Shown in pieces: positions 1 to 9,684 of a stretch of 60,896 bases of DNA; position 1 is the stretch's first letter; each line of letters starts with the position of its first letter. The stretch lies in the IMG/VR virus record IMGVR_UViG_3300022723_000068, positions 1 to 60,896 of that record, one strand, 5' to 3'. The stretch comes from a virus. Position numbers and translations under genes: made by a program. The notes under the pieces were generated by a model. It was not told the DNA's origin and did not search any database. It saw nothing but the letters and a program-made list of their open reading frames with translations.

Positions 1-67
1 CGGCCGAGGGGATTATCCACGACGCCTCGTTGAAGAAGTTGGCGATTATCTCAAGTGCTTCCTGCAT
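1..67 (-). CDS. Holin-like membrane protein, 5' fragment (left copy)
   Basis: This is the first 22 codons of the holin-like gene that is complete at 60457-60837. It is cut by the window edge and starts with ATG at 67. It is identical in protein to the complete copy. It is not a second gene but the same gene seen through the terminal overlap. Confidence 0.9.
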   Translation of the reverse strand, partial: MQEALEIIANFFNEASWIIPSA

Positions 68-126
68 GGCTGCTTCCCTATGTGTTGGCCGTAAAGTCGG
101 GCGATCTCCACTCCTGAGAATCTACG
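1..126. repeat. Left copy of terminal redundancy
   Basis: These 126 bases recur at 60771-60896. The only difference is T at position 14 against G at 60784, which changes ATA to ATC (both Ile) in the holin-like gene. A repeat that begins and ends inside genes, with both copies continuing the same reading frames, is what an assembler leaves on a circular or circularly permuted map. It need not be a physical end of the phage DNA. Confidence 0.95.
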
Positions 127-2585
127 CCGTTGCGCACCGTCTTGAACAGCACGTAGTAGTCAGTGCCGTTCACTAGTCCGCTCAAGGCGATCGACGTACC
201 CGTCTCCGACCCTGAGTCTACCAGGGAGTCGTCGCTCACCTGTCTTACCTCGTAATTATACGACACTCCGGACTGCTGTGTGGTTACATCTACATCGTCT
301 TGGTCAGTGTCGAAGTCCTGGATCGCTGGGTTGCGACGCTTCCAAGACAAGGTGACTGGGATAGTCAGCGCTGTCCAGCCGTCGTCGTCGATGAAGAGTT
401 CGCCGTCGAGCTGAGGATCGGCCGGCGGAACGTCGCCGAGATATCTGTCTGTGATGGTTATGTTAAGAACAGAAGCCGACCCGATAGCCAGTGTCTCTCT
501 GGTCGTATAGGGCAGGATCTTGACGTTGACGGACGTCCCGGCGCCTACGGGGAAGGCTAAGTCCTCTGGCGTGGCCGTGCCCAGACCTCGACCGATGAAC
601 CACACCTCGGCGTCGTCTGAGTGGTCGGCGACGATGGTGTCGAACATGCCACGATGGACGTTCTCGAGCGTCACGGAGCCGTCTAGGTTGTCTGTGGCGC
701 TCTCGAACCACATGAGTTCCTCGTCCACAAGAACCAGCGTCGGGATCTCGGCGTTGTCTGCTATGGTCGTCGCCGACAGGGCCTCGATCGCCGCCGTAGT
801 GGCCCCAGAGAGGCCGTCGACCGTGAAGCCTGTCTCGTCGAGGTAAGGTGTCGTATCTCCCTGGTCACGGCCGTAGGCGCCCTGTAGGAGACCTGAGGGC
901 GTAAAGGCGGGGTTCGTGTTCGAGATCTCGTAGTTGGACCCGCCCGCGGGGTCGAGCCAGACCTCGTAGCCTTGGTGATTGCCTCCGTCTCTGGTCGCGA
1001 GAGTGGCGAGATGGCGAATTCCACCCGGGCTCAGCTGTAGCGGCACCTCCCACAGACGTTCTCTCAGAGCGGCCGCCGGGGTCGTCGATGGCGGCACCCA
1101 CTCGCTAGCTAGAGGATCGGCGTAGGCGGTATTCTGGATTGCGAAGACGTCCTCCACAAATTCGATCTTTATTCGGCCGTCCTCCATCGTCCCCGGGCGC
1201 ATCTGCGTGATTCTGCAGATCTGGTTCGAGATGCTGAGCTTCGGCCAGTTGAGAACGAAGGCCGAGCCTGGGTTGAGATCGTAGCCTACCCTGTCGACCG
1301 TGATCGTACCCTGCGCTCGAGGGATGGCTTCAGACCTTATCTCGCGCCACACGAGCGTGTTGGCGGTGTCGGCTCGCTTACAGCCGGGAAAAGCGATTGT
1401 TGAGGTCACCGGCTTTTGCTGGATCTGCTCGTTGGCCATGTCCTGCGCGAGAGCATGCCTAGTCGTGTACTCGGCCGCTCTGTCTTCGTAGCGGACCGCG
1501 AGATGGTTGACGGTCTGCGACCAGTCGGGTCTCGTGTAGTTCTCAAGTGACGCGATGTTCGTCTGATCGAACACGGGGAGCCCGGCGGTCGACTGCAGCT
1601 TGCGGATCAGTGTTATCTTTAAGAGGTTAGTTACCGGGTCGCGCCACAGAACGCCGTCGATATGTCGTAGGATCTCTTCTATGAGATCCTCGGCCGGCCG
1701 GCCCCTGTCCCACACCATGCTGAAGCCTAGGCCCTCGGTCTTCACTGTGGCGGCGGCGAGACCGAATGAATCATCCTCGGTTTTCGTGACGTCACCGACG
1801 AAGATCCTTGCTGCGGGTCTTCCGAAGCCGTAGTCATCGTTTCGCAGCACCTCGTACAGGATCGCAACCGGATTGGCGTCCTCCGAGTTGATGATGCTGT
1901 CGCCGCTGTCAGCAGGGTCGCCCTCGTCCCACAACTGGGTCGGGTACTTCTCGACTTCGAAGTGGAGAGGGTCGATCCTGGGTCTGTTGCCTATGTAGCC
2001 GCCCTTGAGGACGGCGTGCGCGGTGCCTCGGTAGGCGGGCGTGTCTACCGTGACGCCGTCTTGAACGTTCTGAAAGTCCTCGAGATACGACACGACTGAC
2101 TGGGTGAAACCACCCTGCCTGATCGCGAAGTCGCCGACAAAGCCGCCACCCTGAGAGGGGTCGTCGCCGCCGTAGAACTCGGGCTCGCTGACCGACAGAT
2201 CCGCCTCTGTTGTGTGGTCGCCGCTCCACAGAAGAACGTCCTCGGCCCATATCGAACGTATCGCATCGATGGTCCCGTGACATAGGGCGAACTGAACGCC
2301 GAGACTGTACTCGAACCCGGTCGTGACCCTGTCGCTGGAGAAGAGGCCCGTCTTGACCTTCTGGGTCTTGGGCTCGACGGCGAGATCACCCGACCAGATG
2401 ATGTTTGGTGCGCGAAGTCGTACACGGCCCCAGCACAGAGGGATTGGGCGGCCCTCGCCAACCGTCGGGAAGTTGAAGTCTCCGAGCCCCGCCGGGCGCG
2501 CGTCCTCGATGTCGGGCTTGGGTCTGAACACCTCGTAGACGAGCGTTGTGACGATCCATGAAATAAGAGCTCCCCAGAATCCCAT
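78..2585 (-). CDS. Tail tip / host-specificity protein (J-like)
   Basis: Large protein (835 aa) at the end of the tail operon, matching in position and style the phage tail-tip proteins related to lambda J and GTA gp15. A hydrophobic N-terminus is followed by a PTVGEGRPIPLCWGRVRL segment typical of these proteins. The middle (about 270-480) fits the baseplate-hub-like part. The last 100 residues (SWKRRNP...YEVRQVSDD...GLVNGTDYYVLFKTVRNG) read as a fibronectin type III domain, which is common at the receptor end. It probably sits at the distal tail tip and contacts the host. The gene follows the four-cysteine tail protein after 4 bases, so the two are likely translated together. Confidence 0.75.
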   Translation of the reverse strand: MGFWGALISWIVTTLVYEVFRPKPDIEDARPAGLGDFNFPTVGEGRPIPLCWGRVRLRAPNIIWSGDLAVEPKTQKVKTGLFSSDRVTTGFEYSLGVQFALCHGTIDAIRSIWAEDVLLWSGDHTTEADLSVSEPEFYGGDDPSQGGGFVGDFAIRQGGFTQSVVSYLEDFQNVQDGVTVDTPAYRGTAHAVLKGGYIGNRPRIDPLHFEVEKYPTQLWDEGDPADSGDSIINSEDANPVAILYEVLRNDDYGFGRPAARIFVGDVTKTEDDSFGLAAATVKTEGLGFSMVWDRGRPAEDLIEEILRHIDGVLWRDPVTNLLKITLIRKLQSTAGLPVFDQTNIASLENYTRPDWSQTVNHLAVRYEDRAAEYTTRHALAQDMANEQIQQKPVTSTIAFPGCKRADTANTLVWREIRSEAIPRAQGTITVDRVGYDLNPGSAFVLNWPKLSISNQICRITQMRPGTMEDGRIKIEFVEDVFAIQNTAYADPLASEWVPPSTTPAAALRERLWEVPLQLSPGGIRHLATLATRDGGNHQGYEVWLDPAGGSNYEISNTNPAFTPSGLLQGAYGRDQGDTTPYLDETGFTVDGLSGATTAAIEALSATTIADNAEIPTLVLVDEELMWFESATDNLDGSVTLENVHRGMFDTIVADHSDDAEVWFIGRGLGTATPEDLAFPVGAGTSVNVKILPYTTRETLAIGSASVLNITITDRYLGDVPPADPQLDGELFIDDDGWTALTIPVTLSWKRRNPAIQDFDTDQDDVDVTTQQSGVSYNYEVRQVSDDSLVDSGSETGTSIALSGLVNGTDYYVLFKTVRNGVDSQEWRSPDFTANT

Positions 2586-2589
2586 AGCG

Positions 2590-3414
2590 CTACCTGTTTA
2601 TGTCCGAGGTCGACGGGTTTCGCGTAGGAACAAAGGCGAAACCGCCGAAATTGATTGCGTTAGAGAACTTCTGGTGGCAGGTCTTGAGCGAGTGGTCGCA
2701 TCCTTGATAGACCCTCACCGAGGCCCCCGCCGCGACGTCTGCCGGGAATGGTAGCATCACGGTGGCCACGTCGCCGGACTGAGCGACGATGGTCCTAAAC
2801 TCGTCCGCCGACAACACCTCGATATATCCGCCGACGAAAAAGGCGGGGTCCGCTCCCGAAGCTGCAGAGAGACCAGTGATGGTGATCTCATCATCTGAGA
2901 TCGAGGCGATCGAGAGAGTGCTTGAGAAAGAGGTGCTCGAGAGTCCGCAACGTTGGTCGTAGAGTATGTGATTGCACGGTCCCTGAAACTTGCGACGAGG
3001 GATCTCTTGCGCCAGGTCAGACAAGATAGAACGACACTTCATGGTCGCCATGCCGTCAGGACCGAAACTAACAGACACGACGGCGCCTTCCCAAAATATA
3101 CGCGATTCGTTGGCGAAATCTGTACGGTGGATGTTCTTGATCGTTACTTGAATCTTAGACGACGGCACGACGCCTATATGTCTCTGAGGGATGGCGTTGG
3201 TGCGGGGCAGAGAGATGTCGATGTCTTCCGCGTCGTCGCCGTAGGTTCTGCGAGGTTCTGAGTGGCGAATAGTCTCGGACGTGTACGTATTGCCAGAAAA
3301 CTCGACATCTCGCTCCGCGTTCGTAAATCGACTTACCACCCCGTCCATGAAGAACTCGTAGAGTACGACTGGGTGGCCGTCGCGTTGACTGGTTTCTTGT
3401 GCGTCGAACGTCAT
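2590..3414 (-). CDS. Tail tip protein, BR0599/DUF2163-like with four-cysteine motif
   Basis: A 274-aa tail protein of the family annotated phage BR0599 / DUF2163, which occupies the place of lambda tail-tip protein L. Early signatures are VVLYEFFMDG and a GNTYTSETIRHSEP segment; the C-terminus has the family ending GCDHSLKTCHQKFSNAINFGGF. Four cysteines at 147, 156, 239 and 246 are spaced by 9 and by 7 residues. As I recall, the cluster-binding cysteines of lambda gpL have the same 9 and 7 spacing, so an iron-sulfur cluster is plausible here. Start ATG overlaps the stop of the upstream tail gene as ATGA, showing coupled translation. Confidence 0.75.
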   Translation of the reverse strand: MTFDAQETSQRDGHPVVLYEFFMDGVVSRFTNAERDVEFSGNTYTSETIRHSEPRRTYGDDAEDIDISLPRTNAIPQRHIGVVPSSKIQVTIKNIHRTDFANESRIFWEGAVVSVSFGPDGMATMKCRSILSDLAQEIPRRKFQGPCNHILYDQRCGLSSTSFSSTLSIASISDDEITITGLSAASGADPAFFVGGYIEVLSADEFRTIVAQSGDVATVMLPFPADVAAGASVRVYQGCDHSLKTCHQKFSNAINFGGFAFVPTRNPSTSDINR

Positions 3415-5177
3415 GCTCTCACCGTCTTGACCGGAAAGCTCAAGGTGGCCGCGCCTGGCTGCCTGTGCACGACGTTCGCCTGGTCGCCGTCCATCCGGCA
3501 GAGCAAAAGATACTCTACTCTGTCTATGTCGGCCACGGCGACGTCCTGCCCAAGCGCCGAGTCGATGCTAATCCTGTCGATAGGCCCCGCTATTTCAGAA
3601 GACCCTGTGATATCGCGCAAGAACACAGTGCCGTCGTTCAGTACGATGCGGATGGCATCCAGCGGCGCTCTGTTGTCCACGAAGTTCGTGTAGCCGTTGC
3701 CGACGAAGTCGATCGTCGTAGAGGCGGAAGTGATGTCTACCGCAACCGAAAAGTCCTCGGCGAACGTCGGCAGATAAAAGACCCCCTGCGAGCCCTTAAG
3801 CTGCTGGAGCCACGATTTCTTCTCCCATAGCAACGCCTTGGTCAAAGGGGCGAAGGTCTTCTCAAAGACAATAGACGAGCGGTCGTCCCGAGCTTCTTGA
3901 TAGAGCTTCAACTTGGCGAACTCTGTGCGAGCGAATCGCGTGTTCCATACCAGAGAGAGCAGAGATCCGTTCGTGACTGCGTTGGGGTCGTCGAATATCG
4001 GTAGGCCGTTGTACGTGGACGCGAAGGCGATCTCCTCGATCGGATCGTTGTCGATCGCCGTAAACTCGAACACGAACTCGTCCGCATTGACGAGGTACTG
4101 GCCTGCAGATATGCGCTGACCTGCGTAGCACAGACGGACTGGTGCCACAACCGACCGCGCCGAATACGAGCCTACCAGATCTGTGCTCGTAGTTATCGAT
4201 GTCGCGTTGAAGGACGATATCTCAAAGATCTCGAAGTTGTCTTCGTCTTGGTAGATGATGCCGAGCCCCGTAGCCTTCCAGTCGGCGGCGGCTGTGACGG
4301 CGTTTATCGTAGTAGACGCCGCAGAGACCGCCGCCGTCACCGACGACGCTTCAAACCATAGAGGCACGCCGAAGATGCTCGCCTGCCAGTCAAATATGAG
4401 GTTCTTGATCTTGCCGCGCGTGGTCGGGTCATCTGCGGCCACCTTGTACGTAAGCACCTGCCGAAAAGTGTTACGCAGCGCACGGCGCTGCTCAGAGTTG
4501 TCCTCCGACGGAATAATGTCCGTGCTGAACTCGAGCCGCTCCTGCACAGGGATCTCAGGCACAAACTGGAAGGCGGTGACGCGCTGGCCAGAAACCTCAA
4601 TTTCGAAGACAGCGAAGGACGTCGTCACGTCGATCGAGCCCGAGACTACGGGCGGACCTGTAGTGTCGGCCGTGACTGTAAACTGGACGTCGGACTGCTC
4701 TGCGAGATCCACCGGTGGCGAGATGCCGCTTACGGCGATCCCGCCATTGACGTTGTTGGCCACTGAGGATACGGTCAAGTTCGCGTTAAATTGCGCATTC
4801 CATATCGTGATCTGCCGGACCTGGGCAGAGAGAACGTTACCCAAGTCTAGACTCGGCGGGATCACGTGGGCCTTACCATATAGAGCCTCTTGCCCTACGG
4901 GGTCGACGAAGGCTGCGCTGCCGCTGCTCAGACCTCTGTTGAACGACACAGGCGCCACGCGTGTGCGACCCCCACTGTCTGCGAAGATCGGCCAGATGGA
5001 ATTGGCGGCCCATCCGGCGGCTGGGGCTCCTACCCTTTCCGGTGGGTTAGGGTTGTTGTCGACCAGGTTGTCGAGCGATGAGCTGAGACCCAGCGGCTGT
5101 AGAACATTCGCAGCCGTGGCCGGCCCGTCGTAGAGAAAGATAGCCGGATAGAGCCCCGTCGCCATTACCCTAGACAT
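3411..5177 (-). CDS. Tail assembly / minor tail protein
   Basis: A 588-aa protein between a virion protein gene and the BR0599-like gene, the slot held by DUF2460-type tail proteins in gene transfer agents and related siphophages. The first third is rich in Ser, Val and Thr and looks like beta sandwiches. The C-terminal part (LLWEKKSWLQQLKGSQGVFYLPTF at about 440-465, then an ending ANVVHRQPGAATLSFPVKT) resembles tail proteins in the same slot of YuA-like phages. I assign it to the tail tip from position and composition; no enzymatic motif is visible. Confidence 0.6.
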   Translation of the reverse strand: MSRVMATGLYPAIFLYDGPATAANVLQPLGLSSSLDNLVDNNPNPPERVGAPAAGWAANSIWPIFADSGGRTRVAPVSFNRGLSSGSAAFVDPVGQEALYGKAHVIPPSLDLGNVLSAQVRQITIWNAQFNANLTVSSVANNVNGGIAVSGISPPVDLAEQSDVQFTVTADTTGPPVVSGSIDVTTSFAVFEIEVSGQRVTAFQFVPEIPVQERLEFSTDIIPSEDNSEQRRALRNTFRQVLTYKVAADDPTTRGKIKNLIFDWQASIFGVPLWFEASSVTAAVSAASTTINAVTAAADWKATGLGIIYQDEDNFEIFEISSFNATSITTSTDLVGSYSARSVVAPVRLCYAGQRISAGQYLVNADEFVFEFTAIDNDPIEEIAFASTYNGLPIFDDPNAVTNGSLLSLVWNTRFARTEFAKLKLYQEARDDRSSIVFEKTFAPLTKALLWEKKSWLQQLKGSQGVFYLPTFAEDFSVAVDITSASTTIDFVGNGYTNFVDNRAPLDAIRIVLNDGTVFLRDITGSSEIAGPIDRISIDSALGQDVAVADIDRVEYLLLCRMDGDQANVVHRQPGAATLSFPVKTVRA

Positions 5178-5180
5178 ACG

Positions 5181-6179
5181 CTAGAGGTCTCGATTGATCG
5201 CGAAGCCCAGACGGAACATGTTGGGCTGCGTTGCGGTGGTGGAGTTGTCGGTCTTTCGACCTCGAGAAAAGATGAGATAGTCGTCCGCACCCACCACCTC
5301 GACCTCGCCGTTGTCGAAGTTCTTCATGTTAATCTCAAAGATGTTGCGTACACGGCCGGCGATGCTATACGTCGGCGGCGTGTCGCCGTTCGTGATCGGG
5401 CGTCCGATGTAGCAGCATATCGGATTAAACGGCCAGAACGTCGAATAGGAGGCCTTTACCGTGTGGTTTCCGAAAAAGAGCGCCGGGAATGCGTTGAATC
5501 CGCTGATCGGGGTTGACACCGTCGACCACGTCATCTTGAAACCCGAATTATTAGGTGAGTGGTTGGGCGCCGTGACGTTCTTCTGACCGAGCCAATCTTC
5601 GGACGCCTGCCCGTCTAGACCACCGACACGCACGACGCCGTGGTCGACGAAGGAGCCCGAGGTGTATTGACCGAAGAGGCCTCCTCTAAGAGTAGCGCCT
5701 GAAGAGGTGCCGGTTACAGCCTGATAGGCGTCGTGGCTCACGTACTGCCCACCGTCGTAGGTGCCGAACTTCTCGAGCGTTCCGAAACTAAACATGCGGA
5801 AGACATCCGGGTCCTGCTCAACGACGACGGTGACCTGGTCGCCGTCCGGCGCCGCCTCATCCAGGAAAAAGTGGTAGGCCGTATAGGACCCTGTCATGAC
5901 GTGCATGCGTCCGGACCAGCTGTTATTAAGCGCGGCAGACCCGGGCTGCTCGTCTACGAGTTCGCCAGTATCGAAGCCCGTGTTGGGGTAGAGAAAGATG
6001 TCGTCCGCCGCCGTGTCGAACGAGATGTAGAAGGACGCACCGTCGTTAAGATAGCGTTCGATCGTGTCGCCGGCCCCCGCCGACTTGTCCTGCGTCCACG
6101 AACCCGTCGTAGTCAAGAAGGTCGCGAGCTTGGCGACCAGATCCGCCGGCCCCGTAGCTGTACCTGTCTCATAAGCCAT
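5181..6179 (-). CDS. Virion structural protein, probably tail
   Basis: A 332-aa acidic, Gly/Thr/Asp-rich protein without membrane segments or enzyme motifs. It starts with ATG 6 bases after a GGAGGT ribosome site, 3 bases past the next gene upstream. Sequences such as YNDG-like loops, TGSYTAYHFFLDE and the closing FSRGRKTDN...MFRLGFAINRDL recall proteins from the same position in YuA-like phages. Its place between tape measure and tail tip suggests a distal tail component; the exact role is unknown. Confidence 0.55.
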   Translation of the reverse strand: MAYETGTATGPADLVAKLATFLTTTGSWTQDKSAGAGDTIERYLNDGASFYISFDTAADDIFLYPNTGFDTGELVDEQPGSAALNNSWSGRMHVMTGSYTAYHFFLDEAAPDGDQVTVVVEQDPDVFRMFSFGTLEKFGTYDGGQYVSHDAYQAVTGTSSGATLRGGLFGQYTSGSFVDHGVVRVGGLDGQASEDWLGQKNVTAPNHSPNNSGFKMTWSTVSTPISGFNAFPALFFGNHTVKASYSTFWPFNPICCYIGRPITNGDTPPTYSIAGRVRNIFEINMKNFDNGEVEVVGADDYLIFSRGRKTDNSTTATQPNMFRLGFAINRDL

Positions 6180-6182
6180 GCT

Positions 6183-7415
6183 CTAGACCTCCTCGATCGC
6201 GATGAACTGGTCGACACTTGTTCTGAAGCCGTTCTGAAAGACGCGGTATTTCGTACCGTTCACTGTGATCTCATCCTCTGCAGCGAGACTGAACCCAGGG
6301 ACGAAGTACGTGCGATCAAGCTGCATGATGTAGCCAACAAACTGCTCCTCGTTCCAGGCGACTATCGGGATGAGAGGGTACTCTCCGCCGTTGTCTCGGA
6401 GCTTTGTCAGCCAGTCTAGAGAGGATATGAACGTACCCTGCGACCAGGACGGATCGCTCTCACCTATGCTCAAGCTACTCCACTGGTTGTCGTGCGGAAA
6501 CATATTAGGGTTGTCTGTCTCTGTATTGTCGACAGGGTAGTTGCTGCCGTCTACCCAACGAAAGAACCCAGATCTCCCGTCGGGGTCGAGAGCGCCGGAG
6601 AGCGCGGTAGTCGTCACAGAGTAGCGCACGGAATTTCCCCCTTGCGCCATACCCGACCAGAAAAGAGGGTACGGATACAGACTTAGGGGTCCGAACGGGA
6701 GTCCGAAACCTGCGTAGCCGTGTTGATACGTGGCGGCGGGTCTCATAATGACAGAGATTCTCTGCTTGTTTACGTAGAACCAGTACGGAAGCGTCGTGTT
6801 CCAGGCAGGGACGTCCACCGACGGAAGTCCGCTCGAGAAGTAGACGTCGGCGTCGGAACCCGGCTGCGCGTCCCAGTCGAGAGCTCCGTTGTAGCCCGTG
6901 GCACCGACGATCTCCCAGTTGTAGACATCCGCCGGCACGTCTCGATATGTGCGTATGCCGAAGTAGATGTTCTGAGCGTCGTCGAGCCCGGGAGCTTGCA
7001 GGAAGCACTCGCGTTCGGTCGTGTCATACACCTGGTCCAGCTCGACGACGTAGCCGAGAGAATCCACCGTGGCGTCGATCGTAAGCCCCGTGCCGGAGGA
7101 AGGGGAGACGGCTGCAGTGGCGCCGCCCGTGGCCGTGGGGTCCGCTGAGTAGGCGCCCATCGAGGCGATCTCTATAGCCGTGACTGCACCTGAGGATACG
7201 GCCGTGACCTTTCCGACGGCCTTGAGACCCTGCGCCTCCGTCCCGGTGTCGAGCTCGAAGTAGTCATCCACAGCCCAGCCGGACCCGCCGGCGTTTACGG
7301 CCATGGTCGCGACGTAGTTGTTGTCCTCGTCCACGAAGGCGATGAGCTTCTGAAGCGCATCGACGTAGTCCGTCGCCTGTGTTCCGTAGTCCGGGTTTCC
7401 TATGCAGAAGGGCAT
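6183..7415 (-). CDS. Virion structural protein with GSGYxVGD-type module
   Basis: A 410-aa tail-region protein. Residues about 38-115 form a module of the type VNAGGSGWAVDDYFELD...VTAVSSGAVTAIEIASMGAYSADPTATGGA, which also occurs in the tail-tube protein of this phage. The rest has many aromatic residues and a cluster WGLPFGPLSLYPYPLFW-like. It ends in a compact domain (ITVNGTKYRVFQNGFRTSVDQFIAIEEV) like C-termini of virion hub or adhesion proteins. No enzymatic site seen. Its start lies 4 bases after the tape measure stop with a GAGG ribosome site. Confidence 0.55.
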   Translation of the reverse strand: MPFCIGNPDYGTQATDYVDALQKLIAFVDEDNNYVATMAVNAGGSGWAVDDYFELDTGTEAQGLKAVGKVTAVSSGAVTAIEIASMGAYSADPTATGGATAAVSPSSGTGLTIDATVDSLGYVVELDQVYDTTERECFLQAPGLDDAQNIYFGIRTYRDVPADVYNWEIVGATGYNGALDWDAQPGSDADVYFSSGLPSVDVPAWNTTLPYWFYVNKQRISVIMRPAATYQHGYAGFGLPFGPLSLYPYPLFWSGMAQGGNSVRYSVTTTALSGALDPDGRSGFFRWVDGSNYPVDNTETDNPNMFPHDNQWSSLSIGESDPSWSQGTFISSLDWLTKLRDNGGEYPLIPIVAWNEEQFVGYIMQLDRTYFVPGFSLAAEDEITVNGTKYRVFQNGFRTSVDQFIAIEEV

Positions 7416-7419
7416 GTGT

Positions 7420-9684
7420 CTACCTCAAGGCCGCCGTGATCTGGGTCTTGTTCTTTCGAATGGTATTGACTATAGCACGTTCGCCGGCGTCGCTGGAGAG
7501 GGCGGCCGCGATCTCGTCGGGGTCCGTTACGTTGATAATCTTCACCGGCACCTCCACGTTGGGGGCCTGAGGTGCTCTGTCGAAGCCCAGGCCTCCCGAA
7601 GATCCCGGCGGGGCCTGGTTGGGCGGGGTCACCGTGACCGTCTCTCTAGGGGTGACTCTCATGGCCACCAGTTGACTGTCCGCCCCGCCAGAGCCGGGCA
7701 CCTGGAACTGGCCGCCCGTGGCGAAGCTGCCGGCGAAGAAGCCGGCGATAGAACCTAGGATATCGCTCGAGCCCGGACCGCCGCCGATGCTGCCCAAGAG
7801 ACGGAAGATCTCGCTGGCAAGAAATTGACTGGCGAGATCCAGCAGCACCTTCGCGAACCTCTGTGGAAGATCTTCGAGACCTCCGCCGAATAGATCTGAG
7901 AGGGCGTCGCCTAGGATGTCCTGAGCGTTCTCTCGAGCTCTGCGGAGGAAGTCCGTGATGTTGTCTTGCGCATTCGAGAGCTGATCCTGCAGCCGTTCGT
8001 TGGCCCGTGTGAGATCCAACGCTCGCTGCAGCCCCTCGGGGTTATTGGCGAACTCCTTGGCGATCGCCATCTCTTCAAGCACCTGGTTGACCTCACGACC
8101 AGTGCGCACCGCCACCTCGAGAGCAGCGTTCTCTTCGATGAGACCCTGCAGGAACTCAGTGTTGTCCTGCTGCTGCTGAAGCTCTCGCAGACGTTCGCGG
8201 GCCTCGTTGATGCTGTTGGCCAGCGCCCCCGTCCCGGCCTCTACGCCGACGACGTTGGTCTCGAGCCTCTCCAGCACGACGGCGTACTCTTCGCCAGTGG
8301 CCGCAGCGGCCCTGAACGCCGCCTCTTCCAAGAGAAGTGACTCGAGAAGATCCTGTTGCTTGTCGATAAGCTTCTCCGTCGCCTTGTCGAGTCTCTCGGT
8401 CCCGCCGCTTACGTCGAATCCGCCGACTAGATTCTGAAGTAAAGAGCTGTCAACCTGCGCCACGCGCTCTGCGGTAGCTCGCGTGAGCTCTTCTTCCTGC
8501 AGAATGGCGTTGTTGACCAAGAGCGCTCTCTCCTCTAGAATCTGACGCTCGGCCGCCGCTATCTGCTGTTCGAGCTGGAGGCGAGCCTGTATATTCTCAG
8601 CCACGGCCTCATCGCGACCGAGGATGGTGTTGATGGTCCCCTGTATAGAGTTGCCAAACTTCTGAACCTGTAGCAGCGAGCGCTGCGCAAACGCAGTGAT
8701 CTCAATTGTGGCGATGCGCACGACGGTGGCGATGTTCTCAGGGATGCGCACTATCGCCTTACCGAGAAAGTCAAGAACCTCCCCTGTCGAAGTGCCCAAA
8801 TCCTGGAAGATGGAGGCGAAACCTGATGAGACCTGCGACGCCACGGAGCCGAAAGATTCTGCGAATCTGATCACGCCTCGAGTGAGATCGGTCGCCACGA
8901 ATTCTGCAATGTCAAGGATCGTTCGCGCCAGTCCCTCGCCGGCGCCAGTGGAGCCCGACAAGGCGCCCACGAGCACGATAGACGCGTTCTTAAGAACCAC
9001 CAGAGAAGACTCAATCGTCGGCGTGATGCGAGAAAACAATTGATCAATCTCGCTTCCGAAATTAGTGAAGGCGTCATTGACGACCGCCGACGTGATCTTG
9101 CCTTCTTCACCGAAACGCTTTAGCTCTCCACGAGATGTACGCAGTTGCTTCGCGATGACATCGGCCACGAACGGCAGCTGCTCAAGCACAGACAAGAGTT
9201 CTTGTCCGCGGAGCTGGCCCTGACCAAGGCCCTGCGACAACTGCCTAAGAGCGCCTGTCGCCTCAGCCGCCGTGGCGCCCGAGATGATGACGGCCTTGTT
9301 AATCCTCTCTGTTAGAGTAAGAACCTGCTCCTGTGAGAGGCCCAGGTTCTTGGTCGTCGCCGCGAACCTATTGTAGAGATCTGCGTTGGCGGCGAACGAC
9401 GTCCTCGTCTGATTGCTGATCGAAAGCAGACGGTCTTGGACGGCGTTGAGCTCCTCTGTAGAACTCGTCACTAGCCGCAGACGGTTGCGTATGTTGATGT
9501 AGGCGTCGGCCTGCCGCGTAAGACCGCGGATCAGAAGCGCCCCGCCCAAAAGACCGAGTGAGCGGCGGAGGAGTGACACCGCTCCCTCGGCCTGCTTGGC
9601 ACCTCGGCCGATGCCTTGGATGTTGCGCTTGACAACGCGGGCGCCTCGCTCGTTGACGACGATGACGAGATTTTCGGTGGCCAC
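7420..9684 (-). CDS. Tail tape measure protein
   Basis: A 754-aa protein, mostly alpha-helical and coiled coil, in the right place after the chaperone genes. The N-terminal 230 residues match the tape-measure domain (GGALLIRGLTRQADAYINIRNRLRLV, then LRQLSQGLGQGQLRGQELLSVLEQLP). There follow hydrophobic stretches at about 230-330 and long Glu/Gln-rich coiled coils at 370-590. It sets tail length and leaves the tail tube at infection. The start is GTG and shares one base with the upstream TAG; a GGAGG site precedes it. At 754 aa a tail of roughly 110 nm would be expected by the usual length rule; this is an estimate. Confidence 0.92.
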   Translation of the reverse strand: MATENLVIVVNERGARVVKRNIQGIGRGAKQAEGAVSLLRRSLGLLGGALLIRGLTRQADAYINIRNRLRLVTSSTEELNAVQDRLLSISNQTRTSFAANADLYNRFAATTKNLGLSQEQVLTLTERINKAVIISGATAAEATGALRQLSQGLGQGQLRGQELLSVLEQLPFVADVIAKQLRTSRGELKRFGEEGKITSAVVNDAFTNFGSEIDQLFSRITPTIESSLVVLKNASIVLVGALSGSTGAGEGLARTILDIAEFVATDLTRGVIRFAESFGSVASQVSSGFASIFQDLGTSTGEVLDFLGKAIVRIPENIATVVRIATIEITAFAQRSLLQVQKFGNSIQGTINTILGRDEAVAENIQARLQLEQQIAAAERQILEERALLVNNAILQEEELTRATAERVAQVDSSLLQNLVGGFDVSGGTERLDKATEKLIDKQQDLLESLLLEEAAFRAAAATGEEYAVVLERLETNVVGVEAGTGALANSINEARERLRELQQQQDNTEFLQGLIEENAALEVAVRTGREVNQVLEEMAIAKEFANNPEGLQRALDLTRANERLQDQLSNAQDNITDFLRRARENAQDILGDALSDLFGGGLEDLPQRFAKVLLDLASQFLASEIFRLLGSIGGGPGSSDILGSIAGFFAGSFATGGQFQVPGSGGADSQLVAMRVTPRETVTVTPPNQAPPGSSGGLGFDRAPQAPNVEVPVKIINVTDPDEIAAALSSDAGERAIVNTIRKNKTQITAALR

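Noticed and set aside
4255-5133. 292-aa open frame on the plus strand
   Set aside because: Lies antisense within a well-supported tail gene; amino acid composition is a codon-bias shadow and it has no ribosome site.
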